From positions 1-64,000 of the forward strand of contig NZ_AEKT01000031.1 of assembly GCF_000193635.1 (NCBI RefSeq): a stretch of 64,000 bases of DNA, written 5' to 3'. Under the pieces are notes generated by a model that did not search any database, was not told the DNA's origin, and worked only from the letters and a program-made list of their open reading frames with translations. Below are positions 16,651-25,607 of this stretch, piece after piece. The position numbers and the translations under genes are program-made. The DNA comes from Weissella cibaria KACC 11862. GTDB lineage: Bacteria > Bacillota > Bacilli > Lactobacillales > Lactobacillaceae. The first letter of the stretch is position 1. Each line of letters opens with the position of its first letter.

Positions 16651-17544
16651 TCAGAGCCACTTCGCCAAAAACGCTGCCTTTTCATCGGTGAATTCTGGCG
16701 ACATGTAGTCTGCCGGTCCGTGTCCTGTTCCCTCAACTAAATGCAACACTGCCTTGTCTTCAGAAACAAACTCACGGGCTCCGTTAATCATATTTACTGT
16801 CTGTTGATAAGGTACCACAGCATCAGCCGTTCCTGCAAATGCCAAAATAGGTGGCATCTCTGCGTTGAAGTACATCTTAGGACTGTACATCTTCACACGT
16901 TGTGGAACGTCTTTGGGTGCTTGTTGATTAAACATTTGTCCCTCGAACGACTCAGCCGTACCCGTTTCAGCATACTTAGGCGTAACGCCACTCTCATTGA
17001 ATTGGTCAACAAATTGATCAAATTCGTATGGCCCATACATCGCAATAATGGCATTAACCGTCTCTGGTTGATTATTGTTATCACCCATAAATGGGTTTTG
17101 CAACGCGTCAACTGACGCTGTTACGCCGGTCATCACGGCCAAGTGGGCACCTGAAGATTCACCCATCAACGCAACACGATTCATGTCCAATTGATATTCA
17201 TCTGCATGCGCACGCAAGAAGCGCAAGGCTGCCTTAATTTCATAAATTTGGAATGGGAAATCCTTTTGATGAATTAACGAATAGTCCACACTAACAACGG
17301 CATAACCCTTATCCAGCAAACGCAAAGCCGGTTCCAATTTATGTGAACTCTTGTCACCGAAAATCAAACCGCCACCATAAATATCAACAATTACCGGGAA
17401 AGGCCCTTGTCCTTCATTAGGCAAGTACACATCAAGCGTGTGGCGCTCACCATCCATGTAAGCAATATCGTGCCATTGTTGCTTAATGTAAGCCGTCTCA
17501 GCTTCAATTTTCTTATAATCGCGATCAATAAACTTGTCTGTCAT
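16651..17544 (-). CDS. Alpha/beta-hydrolase carboxylesterase
   Basis: A 297-residue cytoplasmic esterase of the hormone-sensitive lipase/BD-FAE type. DIYGGGLIFG is the oxyanion loop (near residue 55), GESSGAH holds the nucleophilic serine (near 130), GTADAVVP the acid (near 240) and GTGHG the histidine (near 273). Such enzymes cut short acyl esters, including feruloyl or acetylated sugars; the substrate is not determined. It is co-transcribed with the small membrane protein downstream. Confidence 0.85.
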   Translation of the reverse strand: MTDKFIDRDYKKIEAETAYIKQQWHDIAYMDGERHTLDVYLPNEGQGPFPVIVDIYGGGLIFGDKSSHKLEPALRLLDKGYAVVSVDYSLIHQKDFPFQIYEIKAALRFLRAHADEYQLDMNRVALMGESSGAHLAVMTGVTASVDALQNPFMGDNNNQPETVNAIIAMYGPYEFDQFVDQFNESGVTPKYAETGTAESFEGQMFNQQAPKDVPQRVKMYSPKMYFNAEMPPILAFAGTADAVVPYQQTVNMINGAREFVSEDKAVLHLVEGTGHGPADYMSPEFTDEKAAFLAKWL

Positions 17545-17575
17545 ATCAGTCCACTCATTTCTCTAGGCATAATAA

Positions 17576-17607
17576 AAAAGGTAGCTGCATATCTGCATCT
17601 ACCTTTT
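17576..17607 (-). terminator. Terminator of the 17.6 kb permease
   Basis: A 9-bp AAAAGGTAG/CTACCTTTT stem with an internal ATGCA pairing lies just after the permease stop codon on the minus strand. Confidence 0.8.
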
Positions 17608-17620
17608 ATCATACACTATT

Positions 17621-18964
17621 TTAATCTTTAACTCGGCGACTAAGGGCAATCATAATGACAAACCAAGCTAGTGCCAGGAGCGTTGTGGGCATCGTTGATT
17701 TCGTGAACAACAAAATCATAAAGATACCAAACAAGAATGCTAACGTTAGGTAATCCGTAAATGGTGCACCAGGCATTAGGAAGCGCTTCTCACCATTCTT
17801 AAAATCAGCTGATTGGCGGTAACGCAAGTGAGCAAACACCAACACGCCGTAGATAACCACGAAGGCTGCTGAGGCCACTGATGTCACCAAATCGAAAGCA
17901 TTTGATGGGAAGAATACGTTCACCAAGACAGCCAAGGCAATCAAGACAGCTGACACGTTGATGGCGTTACGTGGAATGTAACGGCGGTTCAACTTACCAA
18001 CATAGCCCTTACCATTTGATAACGAGAACAACATCCGACCCGTCGTAAACAATGAACTATTCAATGACGAGGCTGCCGCAGTCAACACGACGAAGTTAAT
18101 AATGCCGGCTGCCGCCGTAATCCCGATACCTGAGAACACTTGCACGAATGGTGATTCACTTGCACTGTAGTTCGTCCAAGGTTGGATACTCATAATTGCA
18201 ACTAAGGCACCTACGTAGAAAATCAAGATTCGAATAATAATTGAATTGATTGACTTTGGAATCGTTGTCAACGGATCCTTTGCTTCAGCGGCTGTCATAC
18301 CAACGAATTCAATTCCCAAAAAGGCGAAGAATACCATTTGGAAGGCCGCTAGCAACTTGTGCCCGTGATGTGCAATGACACCGTGTTGCCACAAGTTCGA
18401 CAAGCTTGTCACGCCGGCTGACGTTTTCGCATGCGTCACAATCATAATAATTCCAGCAACAATCATCGCCACAATCGCAACGATTTTAATCATTGAAAAC
18501 CAGAATTCGGTCTCACCAAACGCCGAAACTGCGATGACGTTGATGCCATAAAGCGCAACCAGGAAGATGATTTCCCAAATCCAAACCGGAATACCTGGGA
18601 ACCAGAACTTCATATACGTTCCCACGGCCGTTAACTCAGCCATGGCAATCGTAATCCAACCGATCCAATACGTCCAACCAATGACGAATCCCGCTTTTTT
18701 ACCAAGATACTTTTCCACGAACCCGACAAAGGTTGGCTTGTCCGGATCAGTCAAAAGTAACTCCCCTAGCGCACGCATCATCCAGAACATAAAGAGTCCT
18801 GTAATAATGTATACAAGCAAAATGGCAGGCCCTGCTGTGCTAATTGAATGTCCCGCTCCTAAGAACAATCCAGTTCCGATTGTTCCACCAAGCGCGATCA
18901 TTTCAACGTGACGACTAGATAGGCCTCGCTCTAGCTTCTGCTGTGAAGCTTCTTGCTGTGCCAT
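17621..18964 (-). CDS. Amino-acid permease, AAT family
   Basis: A 447-residue APC-superfamily transporter with about twelve membrane segments. The N-terminal block SSRHVEMIALGGTIGTGLFLGAG (residues 16-38) and later FVGMTAAEAKDP are typical of the AAT branch (GABA, proline, aromatic or histidine permeases). The exact substrate is not readable. A promoter at 19044-19071 gives a leader of about 75 nt with no leader peptide evident. Confidence 0.87.
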   Translation of the reverse strand: MAQQEASQQKLERGLSSRHVEMIALGGTIGTGLFLGAGHSISTAGPAILLVYIITGLFMFWMMRALGELLLTDPDKPTFVGFVEKYLGKKAGFVIGWTYWIGWITIAMAELTAVGTYMKFWFPGIPVWIWEIIFLVALYGINVIAVSAFGETEFWFSMIKIVAIVAMIVAGIIMIVTHAKTSAGVTSLSNLWQHGVIAHHGHKLLAAFQMVFFAFLGIEFVGMTAAEAKDPLTTIPKSINSIIIRILIFYVGALVAIMSIQPWTNYSASESPFVQVFSGIGITAAAGIINFVVLTAAASSLNSSLFTTGRMLFSLSNGKGYVGKLNRRYIPRNAINVSAVLIALAVLVNVFFPSNAFDLVTSVASAAFVVIYGVLVFAHLRYRQSADFKNGEKRFLMPGAPFTDYLTLAFLFGIFMILLFTKSTMPTTLLALAWFVIMIALSRRVKD

Positions 18965-19043
18965 AATAACACTCGCTTTCTATATTTATTTCTAATTTAC
19001 AATCTCAGCCCCTACTGGGATGTTTTTTTACAACACTTAATCT

Positions 19044-19071
19044 AGTATATAAGAATTCCCCCATTTTTCAA
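19044..19071 (-). promoter_or_regulatory. Promoter of the 17.6 kb permease
   Basis: On the minus strand, TTGAAA, 16 nt, TATACT. Just upstream, ACATGAG and CTCATGT form a 7-bp inverted repeat with a 15-nt gap that may bind a regulator. Confidence 0.65.
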
Positions 19072-19130
19072 TATTCCTTACCATTTACATGAGTGAAATT
19101 TAATCATTCTCATGTACGTCAGCCACAAAA

Positions 19131-19346
19131 AAAGAGAGTGAGACGAAAGGCGCTTTGGACCCGATGATAACGTCGTTTGACCCGCTTATGCCTTGGAGCG
19201 TAGCGTAGAGGCATGAGTGGGTCAAATGGCGTTATATTAAGGATTCAGCCTTTCGGAACACGTTTAAAAAGCCGCCAATCCTCCGATTTTAAATCGGGAG
19301 ATTGGCGGCTCTTTTGAGGCTGAGACAGAGACTTCTGTCCCAGCCT
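19131..19346 (+). repeat. Three-hairpin intergenic repeat, copy 1
   Basis: About 215 bp made of three successive hairpins: a long imperfect one around CGTTTGACCCGCTTATGCCT, a second with arms AGCCGCCAATC and GATTGGCGGCT, and a third GAGGCTGAGACAGA...TCTGTCCCAGCCTC. It is about 96% identical to the inverted copy at 51137-51352. There is no open frame of note. It lies upstream of the permease promoter and directly after the DUF6508-like gene's stop codon, so its last hairpin probably terminates that gene. Confidence 0.85.
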
Positions 19347-19362
19347 CTTGATTAATAATTGT

Positions 19363-19773
19363 TTAGTAATTTGGTCCTGGGAAATCGTCTGGTGTCAATG
19401 AATCCAAACGTTGCAATAAGCGACGCAAAATACCCTTCTCCGTCATTGCTGCCCACATACCTTCCAAGCGACGCTCACCGTAAATGACAACTGATGCCAC
19501 GGCGCGCACATCACGGAAGTCTGAACCAGTACGTGAAATTTCATCCACTTCTTCTTCAGGCAACTCTTGGTGACCCTTTTGCTTCAACGTGCGATCAAAA
19601 TTCTTGTCGAAGAAATCTGACCATTCAAACGCCTTTGCCAACTCGATCATACGAGGGTCGTATTGTGGGTGGCCATCTGCGACAGCACCTATTACCCAAG
19701 GAATTTCCTTGCCTTCAATTTCTGCCAAAAAGGCATCCCACTTCTTAAAATCAAAAGGGTGTTCCTTTGCCAT
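19363..19773 (-). CDS. Small protein, probably DUF6508 family
   Basis: A 136-residue soluble protein. The C-terminal pattern FRDVRAVASVVIYGERRLEGMWAAMTEKGILRRLLQRL (residues about 85-125, shown here only by its key RA, YGER, G and RL positions) resembles the DUF6508 family, whose function is unknown. AAGGAGG precedes the ATG at 19773. The family call is from memory and moderate. Confidence 0.6.
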   Translation of the reverse strand: MAKEHPFDFKKWDAFLAEIEGKEIPWVIGAVADGHPQYDPRMIELAKAFEWSDFFDKNFDRTLKQKGHQELPEEEVDEISRTGSDFRDVRAVASVVIYGERRLEGMWAAMTEKGILRRLLQRLDSLTPDDFPGPNY

Positions 19774-19877
19774 TTGTTGCCTCCTTCTTTTGACGAGCGT
19801 GTTCGACAACTAGGTCGACCTCTCGATATCACGAAAGCTATTGTAACACTTTACTTCCTTTTAGTCAGTAAATAAGA

Positions 19878-21347
19878 CTAGTCTACATACCGTTCTGGGA
19901 ACAGCGTTGCTAATGGAACCGGCACTTGAATCGTTTCTTCGTGGTCATCTACCGCCAACGTTAAGTCAGTCCGGGTCCAATTTTTAACCCGAATACCCAC
20001 AACCATTGCTTCGGCAACAAGCTTCGCAAACTGGCCAGTACCAAACAACGCTGCAAATTGCGCATCATGTTCAGTTCGGAACAACTCATAACGCTGATTA
20101 CCTAATTCAGTTGCCCATTCCTGGAGCGCTTCCGGCGTACCAGCCGTCGCAATAATCCGAGCAGCCGGCGTCTTAGCAGGCGTCAAAATACGCTCAGCCA
20201 CCAATGATAGCCCATCATTAAACCGCATGCCAAAATGATCTGCCAGTTGCGAAATCTCACTCATAATTGTCATGGCGTCTGCCTTGTTAGGCAATGGACT
20301 TACAGGACTTTGCAGCGCGATTTGATTGGCCAACGAATCACTTTGAATTAACTCAGTTGCTGAGTACTCACGGTCGCTCATGACAAAATGCAACAATAGT
20401 AAATGAATCAAATTCAGGGCGTTTTCAGAAATACCAGCCGGATCAAACGGATCAGCATCTAAAATTCGCAATTCCAAATATTCAACCCCGTGTTGCAACA
20501 TATCATCGTAGTCTTCACGACCTTTAAAGCGCACCGTGCCATAAAATTCATGATTTGAGAATAATTCACCACGTGCAATATGCGTTTTAATTTGATTAAA
20601 GTGATCTGCCAAGTTCGTAGCATAATCAACCCGAATGTTACCATCGTTGGCAAACCCAAATTGACTGGTTCGAATTGAACGTACCGGCTGGTCCATGCGA
20701 GGCACCCGCGAATCAGTATCATTCATGCTGAACGGCGCAGCCCCAAACAGATAAACAAATAACCAACGGTGCGCCGCAATTTGTTGCGCCAATTTAAAGT
20801 AGACGGCATTTTTAAACGTCACATAATCCGCTTCATCACTCAATGCAAACAACTTTTCCAACAACGTTTCTGGCAAAGAATAATTCAAATGCAAGCCCGT
20901 AATAATCTCATGCGTTGACCCATATTTCTTAGCCAGCCAGTCCCGGTAATCTTGCATCCAAGGTCGATCGAACGTTTCATCAACCCACTGCAAATCATCC
21001 GCCGTTAACTTAGGTGGCATGCTTAATGGCCAAATCGTCTCGGACCCCGACATATGATCCCGCATGACCCATTGTAACTGCAACAAAAAATCCCGAGCTG
21101 CTTCAAACGAGCCAACCGGTTCCGTTACCAATTCAGATTGCGTCTCACTATAGTCGGTCTGTAAATAAGGGTGCGTTGTCCGTGAGCCCAAACTCGCGGG
21201 ATATGTTCGCCGACTTAACCGACCCTCGGCAGTCACCCGGTGTTGTTCAATTTCTATGCCAAACTGGCCACCACTCAACTCACGATATAAGTTATTTTCA
21301 GCAATTAATTTGCCAATTTCCAAATGGTTTTCTGCCATTTCACACAT
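19878..21347 (-). CDS. gshA: Glutamate-cysteine ligase
   Basis: A 489-residue stand-alone enzyme of the GshA/GshAB N-terminal type, which joins glutamate and cysteine in the first step of glutathione synthesis. GGQFGIEIEQHRV (residues 26-38) with following SLGSRTTHPYLQTDYSETQSE carries the ATP/glutamate-binding acidic residues. The ATP-grasp GshB domain found in bifunctional streptococcal GshAB is absent. The ribosome site is weak: both MCEMAEN starts lack a clear SD. No gshB lies nearby, so the product may be gamma-glutamylcysteine only. Confidence 0.87.
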   Translation of the reverse strand: MCEMAENHLEIGKLIAENNLYRELSGGQFGIEIEQHRVTAEGRLSRRTYPASLGSRTTHPYLQTDYSETQSELVTEPVGSFEAARDFLLQLQWVMRDHMSGSETIWPLSMPPKLTADDLQWVDETFDRPWMQDYRDWLAKKYGSTHEIITGLHLNYSLPETLLEKLFALSDEADYVTFKNAVYFKLAQQIAAHRWLFVYLFGAAPFSMNDTDSRVPRMDQPVRSIRTSQFGFANDGNIRVDYATNLADHFNQIKTHIARGELFSNHEFYGTVRFKGREDYDDMLQHGVEYLELRILDADPFDPAGISENALNLIHLLLLHFVMSDREYSATELIQSDSLANQIALQSPVSPLPNKADAMTIMSEISQLADHFGMRFNDGLSLVAERILTPAKTPAARIIATAGTPEALQEWATELGNQRYELFRTEHDAQFAALFGTGQFAKLVAEAMVVGIRVKNWTRTDLTLAVDDHEETIQVPVPLATLFPERYVD

Positions 21348-21427
21348 CTAACTTTCATTTAGTATTTAAAAACTATTATAAACAAATGAGACAATTTTAA
21401 CAGCCTTTTTGTCGTGTCCCTTTTTAT

Positions 21428-21456
21428 TTGTCCCAATTCAGAAAAGCGCTTATGAT
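21428..21456 (+). promoter_or_regulatory. Promoter of the 21.5 kb NAD(P)-binding protein
   Basis: TTGTCC, a 17-nt spacer and TATGAT. The spacer ends in AGAAAAGCGCT, which together with the following TAT faintly resembles a CcpA cre site. Confidence 0.65.
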
Positions 21457-21489
21457 TAGCCTTGAAATTAGACGAATGGAGTCAGCACT

Positions 21490-22131
21490 ATGAAGATTGG
21501 AATCATCGGCGCAACCGGAATGGCCGGTTCAGCGTTCGTTATTGAAGGTTACCAACGTGGGCACCAAGTAACGGCAATTACCCGTTCAGCTAGCAAGGTA
21601 ACACGTATGTTTGGAAACGAAATTCCAGCCCTAGAACGCCAAAACTTTGAATTGACTCGTGAAGACTTGACGCAATTCGACGTAATCGTCGTTGCCTCAA
21701 CGTTCTCACGTGCCAGCGATCACCCTCGCTTTGCTGAGTACCTACACGACCAATTGGCCGGCACAGACGCCCCAATCGTGGTCTTCGTGGTTGGTTCATC
21801 AACATTGCAAATGCCTGACGGTTCAGTCATGGCTGACCGTTTGGGTCTAATGCGTGGTCAAGCACCTTGGATTGAAGTTGCCATTGAGCAAGCCGCTGAG
21901 TTGAACTACTTGAAGACGGTTGATGATTTTGCCTGGATGGCAATTTCACCACAACAAGCCTTCATGCCAGGTCCTGCAACGCCAACGTACTTGAAGTCAG
22001 ATGATGCGTTGATTTTTAACAACCGTCAAGAATCACGTGTGACGACTGGTACTTTGGCCAAGGCCTTGTACGATGAGTTGGCAAACCCAACCCACGTTCA
22101 CGGTCGCTTCACTGCCGCCGATAAGTTTTAA
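21490..22131 (+). CDS. NAD(P)H-binding Rossmann protein, YwnB-like
   Basis: A 213-residue atypical SDR of the NmrA/YwnB type. GATGMAGSAF at residues 7-16 binds the dinucleotide. The catalytic YxxxK of classical SDRs is absent, so it may be a sensor or a flavin/quinone-type reductase. Codon use is biased, suggesting good expression. It is monocistronic, with a promoter and a bidirectional terminator. Confidence 0.8.
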   Translation: MKIGIIGATGMAGSAFVIEGYQRGHQVTAITRSASKVTRMFGNEIPALERQNFELTREDLTQFDVIVVASTFSRASDHPRFAEYLHDQLAGTDAPIVVFVVGSSTLQMPDGSVMADRLGLMRGQAPWIEVAIEQAAELNYLKTVDDFAWMAISPQQAFMPGPATPTYLKSDDALIFNNRQESRVTTGTLAKALYDELANPTHVHGRFTAADKF

Positions 22132-22201
22132 CAATTAACACGAAATTACTGTTCAAAAATCATATAAATCCTAATATAATCCAAATCCATACAAGAACAG
22201 T

Positions 22202-22233
22202 AAAAAGGCGTCGAGCAATGCTCGGCGCCTTTT
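22202..22233. terminator. Bidirectional terminator
   Basis: An AAAAGGCG..CGAGC stem with complement GCTCG.CGCCTTTT lies between convergent genes. Confidence 0.85.
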
Positions 22234-22241
22234 CGTTATGC

Positions 22242-23012
22242 TTAGAACTTTCCGTTGGTGTTTGCCCACTCTGATTCAGCGGGAATTTCTTCGATAATAT
22301 CCCAGTGTTCAGCAATCTTGCCATCAGCAACCCGGAACAAATCATAGAATGCGACTGGCTTACCACCAAATTCGCCATCCCCCAAAACCAATACAAAGTT
22401 GCCTTGACCAAGGACCTTAAAGACCTTGTCGTAAACCATCGCAACGCCCTGTTCGGCCATCGCAGCAAAGGCTGTCGTCAAACCGGTCAAACCGTCAGCG
22501 ATATCGACATTATGTTGGATGTAATCTTCACCCGCGATATATTCTGGCAGCTTATCTGGATTTTCACCGCGCAACACGTCACGAACAAAGTCAGCAACCA
22601 GTGCCTTATTGGCATCTGTCTTGTCCAAATCGGTTACTTCAGTTGCACCATCTGTTTGTGTGTGCCCTGATGGATTTGGTGCCACGACATTGGCCACGTT
22701 ATCCCAGTGCTCAGCAATTTTGTCGTCTTCAAAACGGAAGACATCTAGTGCAACTTGATCACCACTACCAGCAAAATTAACGATACTGTGCAAAACGACA
22801 TACTCGCCATCTTCAAATGAACGAACCGTCTTCAACGTCGTCTTAACTGGCGCTTCTTGCAAACCCTTAACTGCCGCAACGAATGCATCACGACCATCCC
22901 CAAAATTCAAATTGTGTTGCTTGTATGAAGGCAAGGCACTTGCCTCAGCCACTGCAATATCACCACTTACAAACGTACCAACCAATGCTTTTGCAATATC
23001 TGTGTGTGTCAT
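22242..23012 (-). CDS. Tandem SnoaL/NTF2-like protein
   Basis: A 256-residue protein made of two related SnoaL-like (NTF2-fold) domains, about residues 5-115 and 130-250. Each ends in a matching KIAEHWD segment, showing internal duplication. Such domains act as isomerases or small-molecule binders. It is divergent from an HxlR regulator, an arrangement often tied to aldehyde or quinone stress. GGGAGGG precedes the ATG at 23012; the longer frame has no ribosome site. Confidence 0.78.
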   Translation of the reverse strand: MTHTDIAKALVGTFVSGDIAVAEASALPSYKQHNLNFGDGRDAFVAAVKGLQEAPVKTTLKTVRSFEDGEYVVLHSIVNFAGSGDQVALDVFRFEDDKIAEHWDNVANVVAPNPSGHTQTDGATEVTDLDKTDANKALVADFVRDVLRGENPDKLPEYIAGEDYIQHNVDIADGLTGLTTAFAAMAEQGVAMVYDKVFKVLGQGNFVLVLGDGEFGGKPVAFYDLFRVADGKIAEHWDIIEEIPAESEWANTNGKF

Positions 23013-23180
23013 CTGTTTTCCCTCCCAGGTGTGGGTATTCAATAATTGTTTTTTATCTATGCCAATAATATAACGCAATGCCGACAATTGCATAAGTAGG
23101 CACTTCAAAGTGGTATAGTTTCGCAAAGGAAACTTTTGTACGATAATAGGGTTAATACGAAATCATTTTAGGAGAAGCAC

Positions 23181-23516
23181 ATGGGCTTTACTGTTGAAAT
23201 GACCCCTGCCATTGCCGAAAAGCTCGTCACACTGAATGAGTTGCACCGCAATCGTTGGCGGCCAGACATCGTTAATTTATTATTGGAAACCGACACATTA
23301 CGGTTTGGTGAATTAAAAAAACAACTCGGCATCACGCAAAAAGTGCTGACCGAAAACTTAAAGTGGCTCGAAGAAAATCAAATCGTCATCCGGACGGTTT
23401 ACCCCGAAGTGCCACCCCGAGTTGAATATTCTTTAACTGAAATTGGCAAAGAACTCCGCGACGTACACGAAGCGATGCGGATCTGGGCCGACTACTACGT
23501 CACCCACGCCAAATAA
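23181..23516 (+). CDS. HxlR-family transcriptional regulator
   Basis: A 111-residue winged-helix regulator: RWRPDIVNLLLETDTLRFGELKKQL (helices from about residue 25) and the wing VPPRVEYSLTEIG (about residues 76-88). It lacks the N-terminal cysteine of redox-sensing HxlR/YodB proteins. It is divergent from the SnoaL-like gene. AGTTTC...GAAACT near 23118-23135 and CACTT..AAGTG near 23101-23112 are operator candidates. Confidence 0.85.
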   Translation: MGFTVEMTPAIAEKLVTLNELHRNRWRPDIVNLLLETDTLRFGELKKQLGITQKVLTENLKWLEENQIVIRTVYPEVPPRVEYSLTEIGKELRDVHEAMRIWADYYVTHAK

Positions 23517-23553
23517 AAAATGCGTTCGCAGCTTGCTGTGAACGCATTTTTTT
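23515..23553. terminator. Bidirectional terminator
   Basis: AAAAAATGCGTTC and GAACGCATTTTTT pair between the convergent HxlR and AI-2E-family genes. Confidence 0.85.
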
Positions 23554-23559
23554 GACACT

Positions 23560-24681
23560 TTAATTTTCTTCAGTAACGGTTGGCTTTTCAATTTGCCAAA
23601 GTTGCCAAGCATAAACAACAATCGTCCGCACAACAGCGTAAAATGGCACTGCCAAAATCATCCCCGGAATCCCCGCAATATTTCCGGCCGCCAACAACAA
23701 CACAATAATTGTCAGTGGGTGAATATTCAACGAAGCCCCCATAATTCGTGGGTAAATCAAATTACTATCAACTTGTTGCACAATCAAAACCACAACAATC
23801 ACCCACACCGCCTGCATTGGACTTTGCGTAAAGGCCACGAACAAGGCAGGTACTAAACCGATGTACGGTCCAACGTACGGAATCAAGTTAGTTAGGCCCG
23901 CAAAAACACCTAGTAGCAAGGCGTAATTTTGTCCAATGATGAAATAACCAATCGTCGTGAAGACACCGACGAAAATCATTTCAATCGCCTGACCGCTGAT
24001 GTATTGCGCAATCGTGCCATTCAAACGGCCTAAAATTTCGGCAACCCGGCCACGGGAGCGGTCTGGGAAAATTTTCTGCAGAAATGGCACTAACTTTTGA
24101 CCATCATTCAACATATAAATCGTCATAACTGGTACAGTAATCGCAGTGATTGTGACACTCGTGACTGTCCCGATCAACGTGCTCAAACTATTTGCAGTCC
24201 CTGAGATGAACGTTTCGCCGAAATTCTCAATTTGGGTTTGAATTTTAGCAAAATCCACTTTGACGCCGATTTCTTTAACCCAACTCACTTGGCTCATATG
24301 TTTAACCCATTGTTGCATCGTTTCGACCAACGCTGGTGCATTTTTCACTAGCTTACCGACTTGTTCAGCCAAGGCTGGCACCAACGACAGCACTGCGGCC
24401 ACGATTAAGGCCAGCAATAAAATCATCACAATGGCAATAGCAACCGGTCGGTTAACATGGTGGCGCTTACCCACTGGTATTTTTTGCAACGCTTCAACGA
24501 CTGGGTTTAATAAGTAATATAAAAATCCCGATACAATCAAAGGCACAAACACCGCCCCAATGAATTTTCCAATCGGTTCTAGAATAAAACTAAGCTGCGT
24601 TATGACTAAAATTAACAACGCAACCGCGAGTAATTCAACGGTCCAAAAAAGAATTTTAGACTGTTTCAATTGTTGTAACAT
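23560..24681 (-). CDS. AI-2E-family transporter
   Basis: A 373-residue membrane protein of the AI-2E exporter (UPF0118/PerM) family, with about eight hydrophobic segments and the conserved GLTNLIPYVGPYIGLVPALF block near residue 275. Family members are linked to autoinducer export or Na+/H+ antiport; which applies here is unknown. GAGG precedes the ATG. Two small hairpins lie upstream at 24733-24767. Confidence 0.87.
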   Translation of the reverse strand: MLQQLKQSKILFWTVELLAVALLILVITQLSFILEPIGKFIGAVFVPLIVSGFLYYLLNPVVEALQKIPVGKRHHVNRPVAIAIVMILLLALIVAAVLSLVPALAEQVGKLVKNAPALVETMQQWVKHMSQVSWVKEIGVKVDFAKIQTQIENFGETFISGTANSLSTLIGTVTSVTITAITVPVMTIYMLNDGQKLVPFLQKIFPDRSRGRVAEILGRLNGTIAQYISGQAIEMIFVGVFTTIGYFIIGQNYALLLGVFAGLTNLIPYVGPYIGLVPALFVAFTQSPMQAVWVIVVVLIVQQVDSNLIYPRIMGASLNIHPLTIIVLLLAAGNIAGIPGMILAVPFYAVVRTIVVYAWQLWQIEKPTVTEEN

Positions 24682-24890
24682 ACCGCTACCTCGTATTTCT
24701 ATTTGCCTTTCATTATATCAGAACATGCGACAAACGCCCATTTACGGGCGTAGTGAAAAGTTTCACTATCCAATTAAGTTTAACCTAACGCATTTATGCA
24801 CGTGACAGTTGTCATGCGAACAAACTTTCCACAAGTTATCCACAGGCAAACTGTGTACAATATAAGTATTAATATCTCGAGGCATGCATT

Positions 24891-25607
24891 ATGGCATTTT
24901 TTAACTTTAACGGTAGTCAACTCAGCTATCAAACATTCGGCAATCCAAGCAATCCCGCCCTCTTATTGCTGCATGGCAACAATGGCTCGCAGCATGATTT
25001 TAAGCGGCACGTTACTTATTTGGTCCCGGATTTTTATGTGATCACACAAGATGCCCGCGGCCATGGACAATCAACATCAAACACTGATCATCTGACGTAC
25101 AGCCTCTTAGCCCAAGATGTCGAAGCCCTGCGCCAAGAACTTCATATCACGCATTGGCACATTGTCGGCTATAGCGACGGCGCTAACCTAGCGTTGCGTT
25201 ACACATTGGATTTCCCCGGCCATACTGACACCATGGTCTTAAACGCCCCAAATTTAACGTTGTCGGGCGTCCAAGCGCCAGTCATGGCCCTCGCAACCGG
25301 GATTGATTGGTTACTCCGTCGCACACGCTATCTGAGTAAGTTTCTCCATGCCCGTTGGTTGCAGACACAATTAATGTTCGAATCACCCCACATTAGCAAG
25401 GCTGATTTGCGACTGGTGCCCAACCGGACATTAGTTTTAGTCGGTCAGTTTGACTTCATTAAGCGACAACACTCTGAAAACATTGCAAATTCACTTCCAA
25501 ATGGTCAGCTGATGGTGGTAAAATTCCGTAGTCATTTATTCATTCAGGTTTCCCCACACGCATTCACAAAAATCGTGCGTCAGTTTATTAAGGAGTTATT
25601 CATATGA
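24891..25607 (+). CDS. Alpha/beta hydrolase, coupled to mprF
   Basis: A 238-residue alpha/beta-hydrolase. LLLLHGNNGS is the oxyanion region (near residue 25), VGYSDGAN the nucleophile elbow (near 95), VGQFDFI the acid (near 184) and RSHLFI the likely histidine position (near 210). Its stop codon overlaps the mprF start (ATGA), so the two are translationally coupled. A role in lipid or aminoacyl-lipid turnover is suggested by this pairing but not shown. Confidence 0.8.
   Translation: MAFFNFNGSQLSYQTFGNPSNPALLLLHGNNGSQHDFKRHVTYLVPDFYVITQDARGHGQSTSNTDHLTYSLLAQDVEALRQELHITHWHIVGYSDGANLALRYTLDFPGHTDTMVLNAPNLTLSGVQAPVMALATGIDWLLRRTRYLSKFLHARWLQTQLMFESPHISKADLRLVPNRTLVLVGQFDFIKRQHSENIANSLPNGQLMVVKFRSHLFIQVSPHAFTKIVRQFIKELFI

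Noticed and set aside
21440-21454. CcpA cre-like sequence in the 21.4 kb promoter spacer
   Set aside because: Only part of the cre consensus fits and symmetry is poor, so it is noted with the promoter but not called as a separate site.
24836-24844. DnaA box TTATCCACA (another at 36391-36399)
   Set aside because: A nine-base match is expected about once in this window by chance, the two are isolated, and one is inside a gene; no origin-like cluster is seen.
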